A stretch of 64,000 nt of DNA from an uncultured Campylobacter sp. (GCF_938045345.1 NZ_CALIMS010000036.1:1-64000), one strand, 5' to 3'. Positions 44,502 through 54,043 are shown, counted from the stretch's first letter. The notes: generated from the sequence alone by a model not told the origin. Numbers and translations are program-made.

Positions 44502-45215
44502 ATGAAAAAAGCTATTTTAACTTCAGTTGCGCTCGCAGCGAGCCTAAACGCGGCTTTAAGCGACAGCGAAATTTTATCTATCTACGGCGGCGCGCCTCAA
44601 GGCATCGAAATAAAGGTCGCCGAGCGCATCCCACTTAGCGAGCCAAAGGGCGTTGAGGCGGTCGTTTTAAAAATCTCTCAAGGCAATATGTCGCAAGAGG
44701 AGATCATCTTCACCCAAGGCGATCTGATCTTTACCGATATCATCGATCCTAAAAAACGCGTAGTCTATAAGGAGCAGATCAAACAAGACCGCATCGCAGG
44801 ACAGCTAAGCAAGATCTTCAAAGCAGAGAGCAAAGACAATATTATCAAGCTAGGAAACGATCCCAAAAAGCCTACGATTTTGATGCTGACAGACGCTTTG
44901 TGTCCATTCTGCCGCAAAGAGATGGCAAGGATCGAAGAAACGTTAAAAAATAACAATGTCGATATAATCATGACCTCCGTTCACGGCGATGACGGCCACG
45001 CAAAATCCGCGCTCATCTACAAAGAGATCAAAAATGCTAAAACCGACGAGCAAAAGATAGCGGTTTTTAAAAAATATTACGCTGAAGATAACAAAGCAGG
45101 TGCCAAAGACGTAAGCGCTGCCGAGCTAAATGCTGCAAAAGCCCTAGCTGCCAAATATTTCGGTGCGGGAGTAAACTCAGTGCCTTACATCATCGAACTA
45201 GACAAGCTAAAATAA
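44502..45215 (+). CDS. exported thioredoxin-fold (DsbC/DsbA-like) protein, paralogue
   Basis: A 237-residue periplasmic protein starting MKKAILTSVALAASLNAAL (signal peptide), with AAAGGA 7 bases before the ATG. Thioredoxin motif CPFC in LTDALCPFCRKEMARIEETL and cis-Pro segment GVNSVPYIIELDKLK. It shares domain layout and several motifs (K-E-M-x-R-I, VHGxxxxAKSALI, KKYY) with the gene at 12724-13464, so the two are paralogues. It begins 51 bases after selB, on the same strand, and may be transcribed with selA-selB. A terminator follows. Confidence 0.87.
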   Translation: MKKAILTSVALAASLNAALSDSEILSIYGGAPQGIEIKVAERIPLSEPKGVEAVVLKISQGNMSQEEIIFTQGDLIFTDIIDPKKRVVYKEQIKQDRIAGQLSKIFKAESKDNIIKLGNDPKKPTILMLTDALCPFCRKEMARIEETLKNNNVDIIMTSVHGDDGHAKSALIYKEIKNAKTDEQKIAVFKKYYAEDNKAGAKDVSAAELNAAKALAAKYFGAGVNSVPYIIELDKLK

Positions 45216-45224
45216 TCTCTTTTA

Positions 45225-45250
45225 AATTTTGCGGAGCGATCCGCAAAATT
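45225..45250 (+). terminator. terminator after the Dsb-like gene
   Basis: Perfect 11-bp stem AATTTTGCGGA / TCCGCAAAATT with GCGA loop, 9 bases after the stop codon. The T run is short. Confidence 0.75.
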
Positions 45251-45717
45251 CTACCCCATCGTCTTAGTCTTAGCGATTTTAATTAATCCGGATTGACCTT
45301 TTATTTCACGCGGACCATTGCTTTAGAATTTTTATAATCCCGCCGCTTAGCAAAATCTCTTTATCGAACCAGATTTAAAATTTTAAAATTTCTTTGCATA
45401 TGGAATTTTAAAATTTAATAATCACGGAATTTAAAGCAGGCACAGATCTTTAAAATTTCAGACCACTTTTAAAAGACACGTGCAAAATTCTACTGCAAAA
45501 TCCGCATTATTCTTTATATTGAAAGTAGCATAAAAGCGATAGTGTATGAAATTTAAAAGCGAGAAAATATATAAACGAAATCCACGGCCAAAATTTTAAA
45601 TTTTGCGGCAAAGCCCAGATAAAATTTAGCCGCAAATTTCATAAAATTTTCGCTTTGCGGCAAAGAGGAATTTGCAGTTGTGCTTCAGCCGCCTATCTTG
45701 GGCTACTCCAATTAAAA
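45251..45717. other. gene-free gap, AAATTT-rich
   Basis: No gene or RNA seen. Many AAAATTT words, partly at 15-base spacing (for example CAAAATTCTACTG then CAAAATCCGC near 45482-45500). Confidence 0.5.
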
Positions 45718-47679
45718 TCAAAACTCCACGTCAAAAGCCGCTCTAGCGAGGCTATTTTTGCTCTCGCTTAACTCGTACGACGCGCTGAGTCCGACGCTTT
45801 GAAGGATATTATATTTCAGCCCGATCGCGCCGTTAAATACGCCGCTAGAATAATCAAGCCCCTCGACGTCGTATCTGTCTGAATACTTTCTGCTCGCGTG
45901 ATACGAATCGCCGCTAAATCGATGCTCGTACTCCGCATTTGCGAATATCTGCAGATCGCCGAAAGCTTTGATCGCGTAAATTCCCGCGGTGCCGTTTGGC
46001 GCGGTTTTTGAAGCGGAGCTAAATCTAAGCCTGGAGATCGCATCCTCGTCCACTCTAATCGCTCCAAGTCCCAAATATGGCTTAATATAGCCGTTTTCAA
46101 ATAAGAATTTATACCCGGCTCTCGTGCTGAAATCCCAAATTTGCGACTTGTATTTCGCGCCGTAGATAGCGCCGAATCCGTTGTTGGTTTCAAATTTATG
46201 ATCGTTCGTCGAATATGTTAAATTGACCGCCAGATCCACGTTCTCGTTAAAATCGTATCTACCCGCCAGACCGAGCTCGTAGGATTTGATATTTTCTTTG
46301 ACGCCGTCAAATTTACCCTCATACCAAGCGTCTGATTTTTGATACCCAAAGATCACGCCCAGCGTAAGATCATCTACTCTCTTGGAGGCTCCGAGTAAAA
46401 TTCCGTCGCTCTTGTGATCGTATTTGACGCCACCCGAGCGGTCTTTGTAATCCCCGCCGTAGTTTCCAATCGCGCTTACGTTTACGTTAAACTCCTGCCC
46501 GTCGGTATCGGTTAAATTTTTATAAGCAGAATTTCTTGCAAGCTTTGTAAGATCCAGATCGACCTTCGAGCGCGGCATCTCGATGCCTATGCGGTTGCCG
46601 CCTCTTGCGACCTGCGAAAACAGGCTGCCGTTTTTAGGCGTGAAATTATTGATCGCCAGCATCAGCGCTTCAAAATAGGTAGGCAGATCGTCGTATCCGC
46701 TAGGATAGGCATTCGTATCGGAGGTGATAAAGAGATTTGCCGCGTTGCGCTCGCGAGATAATCTTATGATCTCGTCGTATTGATCGGGTCTTGCGTTGTA
46801 TATCACGTGCAAAATTTTAGAGGAGTTTGCCGGGTCTTTTTCAAACTCAGAGGTTCTAGGACGATAGTGGTTTATGTAGTCGTCCGCGCTCACCTCTTGC
46901 AGCATCCAAACGTCCGCATAGGGAGCTATGGCGTCGCGCACGCCCCAGCCGTTGTTTGCCAAAACGAGCATTCCAGGGTATTTGGTCTTGATATAGTTGT
47001 AGATATTCGCCATATAGGCGATAGTTGCGGGATTGTTTTCGGTATTAACCTCGTCGATAAAGTATCCTGCGATATTTTCTCTGCCGTAGAAATTTACGAA
47101 ATTATCGATATCGGCATAGACCAAATTTAGATTTCTAGTAGAATTTTTGGTATAGGTATAGCCTAAATTTGCTATGCCCGCCGCGATATTTCGCTTCATC
47201 TGAACAGCGTCCTCGTCCCTTCTGACCAGATATTGCGTAGTTTGATCGCCCGGTATCGCCGCCTCGTAAGAGCCGAAAGCCACATAAGGAACCAGCGCGC
47301 CGCCTATATTGGTAATGCCGTTCCAAAACTCGGCATTTACGCCGCTATTGCCCGTCCAGCGAAACGCAGGCATCATAACGCGCTGATTATTAAGCCTGCC
47401 CGAATATGAGCCCTTTTTGGCAAAGCCTCTTGCGTATTCGAGTTTGATACGAAATGAACTCTCATACTGCTCACTCTCGGAGTTATCGCTAGCCGCGTCG
47501 CGCCTGCTTAATTTCGCGCCCAAGCTGTCCGCAGCGCTCATTACGTCGGAATGGGAAGTGTTGTTGGAAAGAGATTTTTGTGCGTTTGCATAGCTCCAGG
47601 AATTCTGCTCGCTCGCATAGCCGAACCCTGCTGCACCGATAAGCGCAAGAGATACGATTTTTTTCAAAGACTTTAGCAT
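45718..47679 (-). CDS. autotransporter with Spherulin-4/GH135-like passenger domain
   Basis: A 653-residue outer-membrane protein if started at 47679, nine bases after GAGG. Signal peptide to about GFGYA; a disordered segment; then a passenger (about 80-375) with the TIM-barrel pattern of Spherulin-4/GH135 and related GH114 enzymes: LVPYVAFGSYEAAIPG, NLVYADIDNFVNFY, IAGYFIDEVNT, GMLVLANNGW, DVWMLQEVS. The adjacent Asp-Glu in FIDEV and the Glu in MLQEV sit where catalytic acids of Sph3 lie. The C-terminal 265 residues form an autotransporter beta-barrel ending AAFDVEF. It may be a surface hydrolase for amino-sugar polysaccharide; the substrate is inference. Confidence 0.82.
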   Translation of the reverse strand: MLKSLKKIVSLALIGAAGFGYASEQNSWSYANAQKSLSNNTSHSDVMSAADSLGAKLSRRDAASDNSESEQYESSFRIKLEYARGFAKKGSYSGRLNNQRVMMPAFRWTGNSGVNAEFWNGITNIGGALVPYVAFGSYEAAIPGDQTTQYLVRRDEDAVQMKRNIAAGIANLGYTYTKNSTRNLNLVYADIDNFVNFYGRENIAGYFIDEVNTENNPATIAYMANIYNYIKTKYPGMLVLANNGWGVRDAIAPYADVWMLQEVSADDYINHYRPRTSEFEKDPANSSKILHVIYNARPDQYDEIIRLSRERNAANLFITSDTNAYPSGYDDLPTYFEALMLAINNFTPKNGSLFSQVARGGNRIGIEMPRSKVDLDLTKLARNSAYKNLTDTDGQEFNVNVSAIGNYGGDYKDRSGGVKYDHKSDGILLGASKRVDDLTLGVIFGYQKSDAWYEGKFDGVKENIKSYELGLAGRYDFNENVDLAVNLTYSTNDHKFETNNGFGAIYGAKYKSQIWDFSTRAGYKFLFENGYIKPYLGLGAIRVDEDAISRLRFSSASKTAPNGTAGIYAIKAFGDLQIFANAEYEHRFSGDSYHASRKYSDRYDVEGLDYSSGVFNGAIGLKYNILQSVGLSASYELSESKNSLARAAFDVEF

Positions 47680-47772
47680 TCTGCACCGCCTCAAATAAAA
47701 TTACCCAAATTCTTAAATTTCGACAAATTTGCGGACGCGCTTTTAAAATTAAAAGCTTTGTCGAAATTTAAA

Positions 47773-47800
47773 AATTTAGCCGCCTTGGAGCGGCCAAATT
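47773..47800 (-). terminator. terminator of rplT
   Basis: On the minus strand AATTTGGCCGC-TCCAA-GGCGGCTAAATT forms a stem with one G-T wobble, followed by TTT. It starts 8 bases after the rplT stop. Confidence 0.8.
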
Positions 47801-47807
47801 TTAAAGT

Positions 47808-48164
47808 TTATTTTAATGCCGCTTTTGCCTTCTTTGCGACGGTTGCGAAAGCTTCAGCGTCGTTCATAGCCATATTTGCTAAAATTTTTCTATCAAGCTC
47901 GATGCCAGCTTTTTTCAGTCCGTTTATAAATTTAGAATAGCTGATGTCGTTTAGCCTGCAAGCTGCATTGATGCGCACTATCCAAAGTCTGCGGAAATCG
48001 CGTTTTTTCGCGCGTCTGTCACGGAAGGCGTAAACGAGGCTTCTTTCTAGCTGCTCTTTAGCCTTTCTGAAATGTTTGCGTCTTGCGCTATAAAATCCGC
48101 GCGCAAGCTTTAGCACCTTGTTGTGACGGCGGCGTCTAACGATGCCCGTTTTTACTCTTGCCAT
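47808..48164 (-). CDS. rplT: 50S ribosomal protein L20
   Basis: A 118-residue basic ribosomal protein. Typical motifs MARVKTGIVRRRRHNKVLKLARGFYSARR and INAACRLNDISYSKFINGLKKAGIELDRKILA. It lies in the conserved order thrS-infC-rpmI-rplT and has a terminator just after it. GGAT lies upstream of the ATG. In other bacteria L20 represses its own operon; no operator structure is obvious here. Confidence 0.98.
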   Translation of the reverse strand: MARVKTGIVRRRRHNKVLKLARGFYSARRKHFRKAKEQLERSLVYAFRDRRAKKRDFRRLWIVRINAACRLNDISYSKFINGLKKAGIELDRKILANMAMNDAEAFATVAKKAKAALK

Positions 48165-48262
48165 ATTAATCCTTTCTTAATCGGCGTCCCTTTGGGGATC
48201 TTGCCCTAAAATCCATAAATTTAGGGGAGTTTGAATGACTTTCGTCAAAAACTAACTTCGCA

Positions 48263-48454
48263 CTATTTGCAAAGCATTTTTTTAACCGCAGATACGTTCG
48301 TAGAATCGACGTATTGGGCCTCGCGCAAATTCCTCTTGCGTTTTTGAGACATCTTCGTCAAAATGTGGCTGCGAAACGCCGAGCCTCTTTTGATCTTGTT
48401 TTTGCCCGCTTTAAAACGCTTGACGGCACCGCGCACGCTTTTCATCTTTGGCAT
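48263..48454 (-). CDS. rpmI: 50S ribosomal protein L35
   Basis: A 63-residue basic protein with the L35 pattern MPKMKSVRGAVKRFKAGKN and the later KKRGSAFRSHILTKMSQKRKRNL-type segment. It sits between infC and rplT as in most bacteria. AAAAAAAGGACG precedes the ATG and a TATTAT -10-like box lies about 35 bases upstream, so rpmI-rplT may have their own promoter. Confidence 0.97.
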   Translation of the reverse strand: MPKMKSVRGAVKRFKAGKNKIKRGSAFRSHILTKMSQKRKRNLREAQYVDSTNVSAVKKMLCK

Positions 48455-48770
48455 GGTCGTCCTTTTTTTAAAGTGAACGGGAAGTATATAATAAAGTTTC
48501 TTTGAAAAATTTGAATTTAAGGAATTTTATAGCTTAAATGAACGCAAGATAAATTTAAAGTTAAATTTTGCCACTCGCTTAAGATTCGGTTTGGCTGGAT
48601 ACAAAAAATTTTATACAAATTTAAAGGGTTAAATTTAGAGATGAACTTAGCCCGCATTAGATTTTAAAACTTCGCTATTTAGTTTAAATTTACACGCTGT
48701 ACCGCAGGAAAAAACAGCGCGTAAATTTTAAAATTTTACCGCACGCAGCGCAAATGTCGCTAAATTTACG
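48455..48770. other. rpmI-infC gap
   Basis: 316 bases with no gene, unusually long for this normally compact ribosomal operon. It consists of AAATTTAAA and AAATTTTA words. A probable rpmI promoter is at its rpmI end. Confidence 0.5.
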
Positions 48771-49292
48771 CTACGCCTTTTTCGGCGTGATCAGCATATT
48801 TACGTAGCGACCCTCCAGCGCGGGCGCCTTATCGCGATCGGCAACTTCAGCGAAAAATTCATCCCAAATTTTATTGAGCAAATTTACGCCGATTTCCGGG
48901 CTCGACATCTCGCGCCCTTTTAAAAATACGCGAAGCTTGACGTGTTTGCCGCTACTAAGGAATTCTTTTGCGTGTTTTACTTTGTAATTAATGTCGTTTT
49001 GAGCGATTTTGGCGGACAGCTTGATCTCTTTGACCTCGATGATTTTTTGCTTTTTTTTCGCCTCTTTGAGCTTTTTTTCCTGCTGATAGCGAAATTTGCT
49101 GTAGTTCATGACCTTGCAAACGGGCGGCTTTGCATCGGGCGCTATCAAAACCAGATCCACACCCTCTCGCTCGGCGATTTGCAGCGCCTGCGCCTTTGAA
49201 ATTATGCCGTAAACCTCGCCGTTGTCGCCTATGCACCTGACTTCGCTAGCCGGAATGTCCTCGTTTAGAAAAACCTCTTTTCCTCTGCTCAA
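48771..49292 (-). CDS. infC: translation initiation factor IF-3
   Basis: A 173-residue IF-3 with both domains: LNEDIPASEVRCIGDNGEVYGIIS, LVLIAPDAKPPVCKVMNYSKFRYQ (N domain and linker), IKLSAKIAQNDINYKVKHAKEF and RVFLKGREMSSPEIG (C domain). The start is TTG at 49290-49292, within the sequence TTGA that also contains the thrS stop, with GAGGTG upstream. Non-ATG starts are a known feature of infC and allow IF-3 to control its own translation. Confidence 0.96.
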   Translation of the reverse strand: MSRGKEVFLNEDIPASEVRCIGDNGEVYGIISKAQALQIAEREGVDLVLIAPDAKPPVCKVMNYSKFRYQQEKKLKEAKKKQKIIEVKEIKLSAKIAQNDINYKVKHAKEFLSSGKHVKLRVFLKGREMSSPEIGVNLLNKIWDEFFAEVADRDKAPALEGRYVNMLITPKKA

Positions 49293-51112
49293 AAATTCAC
49301 CTCGTTTAATTTAGCTTTTACGAAATTTAAAAACTCATCCAGCCCTAAATTTCGCTGTTCGCGCGCCCTGCGATCGCGCAGGGCCACGCTGCGAGCCGAA
49401 ACTTCATTATCGCCTAGGACGATGATGAGCGGCACCTTCTGCTTTTCAGCCGTTCTGATTCGTTTATTTAGCGTCTCGTTTTTATCTAAAATTTCGCCGT
49501 CAATGTCCGCTTCGCGCAGCAAATTTAAAATTTCCTTCGCATAGCTTGCGTGCGCCTCGCCGATCGGCACGATCGATACCTGCGTAGGACAGATCCAAAA
49601 CGGAAGCTCGCCCGCGGTGTGCTCGAGCAAAATCCCTACGAAGCGCTCGAAGCTTCCCAAAATCGCGCGATGTAGCATCACGGGCTGCTTTTTTTCATTA
49701 TTTTCGTCGATGTAGCCAAGCTCGAAGCGCGCAGGCAGGTTAAAATCGACCTGCACCGTTCCGCACTGCCATTTTCGACCGAGCGCGTCGGTGATTTTGA
49801 TGTCGATCTTAGGTCCGTAGAATGCACCGCCGCCCTCGTCTAAGCCGTATTTTAAGCCCTTTTCGTCAAGCGCATCTTTTAAGGCCTTCGTCGCGATATC
49901 CCAAACCTCGTCGTCGCCGACCGCCTTTTGCGGTTTGGTCGAAATTTCAAGCTCATATTCAAAGCCGAAAGCTTTCATCAAGAGCTCTACGAAATCTAAA
50001 ATTTCATAGACGTTTTCCTTGATCTGGCTCGGCATCACAAACAGATGCGCGTCATCCTGCGTAAACTCGCGCACGCGGAAAAGCCCGTGCAAGACGCCGC
50101 TTTTTTCGTGGCGATGTACGACGCCGTACTCGCAAAATTTAAGTGGCAGATCGCGATATGAGCGGATTTCGCTTTGATAAACCTTGATGTGACCGACGCA
50201 GTTCATCGGTTTGATGCCGTATTCTTGCTCCTCGATCGTCGTAAAATACATATTTTCTTTGTAGTTGCTGTAGTGCCCGCTGATCTTCCACGCGTCGGAT
50301 TTTAAAATTTCAGGGCCGCGCACCGGCTCGTAGCCGCGCTTGCGAAGCTGCCTATAAAGGCGCTCCTCGAGCTTTATGCGCATCCTCGTGCCCGCAGGAA
50401 GCCAGATCGGAAGTCCCGCGCCGATCTGCTCGTCGAAGGTGAAAAATTTCATCTCGGCTCCGAGTTTTCGGTGATCGCGCTTCTTGGCTTCTTCTAGCAT
50501 CGTAAGGTGTTTTTTAAGGCTATCTTTATCGGCGAATACGACGCCGTAGATGCGAGTTAGCATCTCGCGCTTCTCGTCGCCGCCGAGATACGCCCCCGCA
50601 ATGCGCGTAAGGGCGAAATTTTTCAAAAATTTCGTATTTTGCACGTGTGGACCGCGGCAGATGTCCTCAAACTCGCCCTGTGCGTATAAGCTAACCGGGC
50701 CTTCGGGGATGCGCTTTAAAACTTCCTGCTTAAGATCGTCGTTTGCATATTTTTTCGCGACCGCCTCTTTGGTGGAGGCTATCTTTTTAATCTCTAAATT
50801 TGCCTCGGCGAGCGCTCGCATCTTTTTTTCAATCGCCTTTAAATCCTCTTCGCCGAGCTTCTCGCCGTTATCTTTGCTGACGCGGATGTCGTAGTAAAAC
50901 CCATCCTCGATCGCGGGTCCCACGAAAAATTTAGCGCTCGGATAAAGCTCGCGCACCGCCTGCGCCAAAAGGTGCGCACAGGAGTGGCGCAGAATTTTAA
51001 GCGCGTCCTCGGAGTTATCGAAATATATCGGCTGCGCCTCGCTTGTGTGCTCGCCGATACTTTGAGTATCGTAAATTTCACCGTTAAGTTTATATGCGAT
51101 AATATCGCTCAT
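49289..51112 (-). CDS. thrS: threonine-tRNA ligase
   Basis: A 607-residue class II synthetase. The editing domain has HSCAHLLAQAV; the catalytic core has motif 2 and the zinc ligands (MNCVGHI, RHEKSGVLHGLFRVREFTQDDAH), then motif 3 MLHRAILGSFERFVGILLEH and a C-terminal anticodon-binding domain (WICPTQVSIVPIGE). The N-terminal TGS domain is short, as in other Campylobacter. Its stop overlaps the infC TTG start. It heads the thrS-infC-rpmI-rplT cluster. Confidence 0.97.
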   Translation of the reverse strand: MSDIIAYKLNGEIYDTQSIGEHTSEAQPIYFDNSEDALKILRHSCAHLLAQAVRELYPSAKFFVGPAIEDGFYYDIRVSKDNGEKLGEEDLKAIEKKMRALAEANLEIKKIASTKEAVAKKYANDDLKQEVLKRIPEGPVSLYAQGEFEDICRGPHVQNTKFLKNFALTRIAGAYLGGDEKREMLTRIYGVVFADKDSLKKHLTMLEEAKKRDHRKLGAEMKFFTFDEQIGAGLPIWLPAGTRMRIKLEERLYRQLRKRGYEPVRGPEILKSDAWKISGHYSNYKENMYFTTIEEQEYGIKPMNCVGHIKVYQSEIRSYRDLPLKFCEYGVVHRHEKSGVLHGLFRVREFTQDDAHLFVMPSQIKENVYEILDFVELLMKAFGFEYELEISTKPQKAVGDDEVWDIATKALKDALDEKGLKYGLDEGGGAFYGPKIDIKITDALGRKWQCGTVQVDFNLPARFELGYIDENNEKKQPVMLHRAILGSFERFVGILLEHTAGELPFWICPTQVSIVPIGEAHASYAKEILNLLREADIDGEILDKNETLNKRIRTAEKQKVPLIIVLGDNEVSARSVALRDRRAREQRNLGLDEFLNFVKAKLNEVNF

Positions 51113-51214
51113 TGGCTTGTTTCCTTTTTTACCGAATTGTCTTTCTTACACTGAAAGAACGAGAGCTAATTTTAGCTAATCAATCCTTAACGATAAATTT
51201 AAAAAATATTAAAA

Positions 51215-52414
51215 TTAAAATTTTTGATTCTTTTCTCTCAATAAAAAATACACGGCGTTCGCGCAAAGAGCACAAATCACCATCACACTTGCGAGCAAAA
51301 ACGGCTTATTCGCTCCCACTGCACCCACGATAAACGAAATAGCCCCGGCAATAGCAAACTGCGCAGTCCCCAGTACCGCCGAAGCTGCGCCAGAGTTGCC
51401 GTCCTTATATAGCGCCATCGCAAGCGTCGTGGTGTTAGGCGCAACAAAGCCAAGAGACGAAAGTAATACGAAAAGCGAAGCCTCAAAGCAGATGAAAGGA
51501 AGGTCAAGCATAGCGCATGCGAGCAAAATCAGGCTCATCACGAGCATCGCTATTAGACCGAAATTTAATAAAGCGGCGGGTTCGCGATTTTGCACGAGTT
51601 TGGCATTTAGTGCCGAAACAAGGGTCATTCCAAGAGCGTTGATGCCAAATATTACGCCAAAGGCATGCTCGCCCAGCCCATAATAGCCCAAAAATATAAA
51701 GCTAGAGCCCGTGATATAAGCAAAAAGCGCGCTCATCGCAACTGCAAATCCTAGCGTATAGCGCATAAATTCTTTATTTCGCAAGATTATGCCGTATTCG
51801 CCAAGCACGCCTTTTACGCTAAGTGTAGCAGTCCTGTCTATCTGAGCGCTCTCGCTAAGTCCGAAAAATATAAATGCAAAAAGCAAAATTCCAAGCGCGA
51901 ATAAAATCGCAAAAATCGCTTGCCACGAGAAAAAATCTAGCACAAATCCACCTAGAGTTGGTGCTAGCATCGGCGCTAGCGAGCCAACGACCATCATCAG
52001 CGCAAACATCGCCGCAGCCTCGTGCAGCTCGAATTTGTCGTTAATAACGGCTCGCGCAAGTACCACTCCCGCGCACCCGCCTAAAGCTTGCAAAAATCTA
52101 AAAAATATAAACGCGTAAACGCTATCAAAGCTCACGCAAGCAAGCGACGCACATATAAAAAGCAAAATGCCCGCGTATAACGGCTTTTTACGACCAAATT
52201 TATCGCTTAACGGCCCATAAACGAGCTGTCCTAGCGCAAAAGCGATGAAAAAACTCGCAACCGATAGCTGAGTGTAAAACTCGCTCGTAGCAAAGCTTGC
52301 CTTTACCTTTTCCAGCGCGGGCAGATACATATCGGTAGATAAGGGCGCCAGAGCGGACATATAGGCGAGTATAATCACCAGCTTAAATTTAGCGAATTTA
52401 CTTTGTTTGACCAT
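51215..52414 (-). CDS. Bcr/CflA-type MFS drug transporter
   Basis: A 399-residue, 12-helix inner-membrane transporter of the DHA1 Bcr/CflA family. Motif STDMYLPALEKV after helix 1, the family loop GQLVYGPLSDKFGRKKPLYAG (motif A) and LGGCAGVVLARAVINDKF in helix 5. The start at 52414 reduces overlap with the kinase-like gene upstream; the alternative TTG 52426 is possible. It probably exports drugs or small metabolites. A degraded relative is found at 27727-27927. Confidence 0.88.
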   Translation of the reverse strand: MVKQSKFAKFKLVIILAYMSALAPLSTDMYLPALEKVKASFATSEFYTQLSVASFFIAFALGQLVYGPLSDKFGRKKPLYAGILLFICASLACVSFDSVYAFIFFRFLQALGGCAGVVLARAVINDKFELHEAAAMFALMMVVGSLAPMLAPTLGGFVLDFFSWQAIFAILFALGILLFAFIFFGLSESAQIDRTATLSVKGVLGEYGIILRNKEFMRYTLGFAVAMSALFAYITGSSFIFLGYYGLGEHAFGVIFGINALGMTLVSALNAKLVQNREPAALLNFGLIAMLVMSLILLACAMLDLPFICFEASLFVLLSSLGFVAPNTTTLAMALYKDGNSGAASAVLGTAQFAIAGAISFIVGAVGANKPFLLASVMVICALCANAVYFLLREKNQKF

Positions 52415-53135
52415 CGTTTTTCTCAATTATTTTTAGGCAGAGCTCAAACGTGCGCACAAGCGCGTTTAGATCTTTAAATTTTTGCGGCAAGAGCCTGGCG
52501 ATAAAATATATCGGACGCAGCGCAAGCACCGTAACCCACGAACTTTGCACTACGCCTTGCCCGCCGCTTGAGGCATAGGTGCGAATGCCTGCGCGCACTA
52601 AGCCTTCGCTCAGCCCTTCGCGACACAGATCATAGACAAACAGCAAAAAATCTCGCATTTTGGCTTTTTGCAGATTACCGCGCTCGCTGCGATTTTCAAA
52701 ATCTATAAATTTCATCTCGCCGTTTTTTACTAAAACGTCGCGCAGCGCGGGCCTGCCGTGTATGAAGCCGCGCGAATGCAGCTGTGCTAACGCCGCAGCG
52801 TAGCCCTCAATGAGCGCCACGCAAGATGCCTTATCCGAGCTTTTTAGCACCTCGTCCACCGGCGTGCCGCCGTCTTTGAGTACGAAAAAGCTCTCGTCTC
52901 GCAGCACCAGCTGCGGCACAGGCGCGCCGGCTGCGTACAGGCTCTCGCATTTTAGCGCTTCGTAATCGAAAGCGGCTTTCGGATTTGCTTTAAATATTTT
53001 CGTAAGCAATCCGCCGCGGATGCGCAGCTCCGGCTGCTTGAGCCAGTATTTCTCGCCCTCGAAACCAAAGCTCGTGATGCGCTCGCCAGGATGATTTTTT
53101 AGAATTTCATTTACATATTCTTTAAAATTTTGCAT
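52398..53135 (-). CDS. kinase-like protein (RIO/Kdo-kinase type)
   Basis: A 245-residue cytoplasmic protein with a protein-kinase-like fold. Visible elements: EGEKYWLKQPE (possible ATP-binding Lys), FFVLKDGGTPVDEVLK hinge, LAQLHSRGFIHGRPALRDVLVKNG (catalytic H-G-x5-D/N loop, with Asp where Asn is usual) and MKFIDFENRS (DFG-equivalent). Members phosphorylate LPS core sugars (Kdo/heptose) or are of unknown function. Because the catalytic loop reads H-G-R rather than H-x-D, activity is uncertain. It overlaps the MFS gene by 17 bases, so expression is coupled. Confidence 0.72.
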   Translation of the reverse strand: MQNFKEYVNEILKNHPGERITSFGFEGEKYWLKQPELRIRGGLLTKIFKANPKAAFDYEALKCESLYAAGAPVPQLVLRDESFFVLKDGGTPVDEVLKSSDKASCVALIEGYAAALAQLHSRGFIHGRPALRDVLVKNGEMKFIDFENRSERGNLQKAKMRDFLLFVYDLCREGLSEGLVRAGIRTYASSGGQGVVQSSWVTVLALRPIYFIARLLPQKFKDLNALVRTFELCLKIIEKNDGQTK

Positions 53136-53398
53136 TCAATAAATTTAGCGAATTTTTTTTAGAAAGAGCTAAATTTGCGAGTTTTATTTCATTAAGTTCC
53201 ATATGTCCGCATAAAATTTATTACGTAAATTCGGCGGGGATAAATTTTAAAATTATCAGGTAGAATTTTTATTGCAGTCTTGGAATTTTATAGCGCAGGA
53301 AGCAACAAAAGCGCATAATTTTAGAATTTAGTAGTTAGATAAAATTTCAGAATTTTACAAAAACTAAGATTTGCGTCAAAAAATTTTAAAACTAGAAG
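53136..53398. other. gap before tRNA-Glu, AATT-rich
   Basis: No gene. AAATTT/GAATTT words dominate; the probable promoter of the kinase-like gene is not resolved. Confidence 0.45.
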
Positions 53399-53473
53399 TG
53401 GCGACCCCTACGAGATTCGAACTCGTTTTACCGCCGTGAAAGGGCGATGTCCTAACCGTTAGACGAAGGGGCC
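53399..53473 (-). tRNA. tRNA-Glu (TTC anticodon)
   Basis: A 75-nt cloverleaf on the minus strand with encoded CCA. The acceptor stem GGCCCCT pairs with AGGGGTC (one G-T), D arm GTCTAACGGTTAGGAC, anticodon loop CTTTCAC giving anticodon TTC, and T arm with GTTCGAATC. Discriminator G. The features agree with tRNA-Glu. There is no integrase or repeated attachment site beside it. Confidence 0.96.
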
Positions 53474-53551
53474 ACTTTAATCTGGTATTAAGATTAAAGG
53501 CGGTATTCTACTCAAGACGCACTTAAACCCAACTTAAATTAAGGATTATTT

Positions 53552-54043
53552 ATGAAATGCTCTTTTCTGGCGCCACTTGCACTTTCGCTTCTGCTCGCAG
53601 GCTGTGCTACCACCGCACTCAAGCCCGCTTCTACGCAAGCTGTAAATTTCACCGTCATTTCGCCGCTTACCCGCACCAGCGACGCGGGCTTTATGCGTAA
53701 ATTTAAAAACCAAACCGAGGTTCAAATTTACGCAAGCGGCATCAGCGTGCTGAGCCTGGTTTTAAAAGGCGATAAAATTTGCATGAACGGCGCGTGCGAC
53801 GACGAGCTCGTTTTCAATAAAAAATTCTTCGGCGCCGAGCACTACCGCGGGCTTCTCGGCGAAATCCTAGAAGGCAAACCGATCTTTGGCGGTAGCGATA
53901 CGGGCGGTCACTGCTTTGAACAAAGCCTACAAGAAGGCTCTATCGATTATAAGGTTTGCCGCGGCAAGGACGGCGGCGGAAGGTCCATAAGCTTTGCCGA
54001 CGCAAAGCGCGGCGTAAAGATCAAAATCCGCGAGCTGCAGTAA
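53552..54043 (+). CDS. small lipoprotein of unknown function
   Basis: A 163-residue lipoprotein: signal peptide with lipobox LLAGC (Cys 18). The mature part begins TTALKPASTQAVNFTVISP and contains two Cys pairs (KICMNGACDDEL and HCFEQSL ... KVCRGKD). The layout resembles outer-membrane lipoproteins conserved in Campylobacter and Helicobacter with no known role. AAGGATTATTT precedes the ATG. Monocistronic as far as can be seen. Confidence 0.75.
   Translation: MKCSFLAPLALSLLLAGCATTALKPASTQAVNFTVISPLTRTSDAGFMRKFKNQTEVQIYASGISVLSLVLKGDKICMNGACDDELVFNKKFFGAEHYRGLLGEILEGKPIFGGSDTGGHCFEQSLQEGSIDYKVCRGKDGGGRSISFADAKRGVKIKIRELQ

Noticed and set aside
53399..53473. tRNA-Glu as an integration site
   Set aside because: No integrase, no repeated tRNA 3' end and ordinary genes on both sides.
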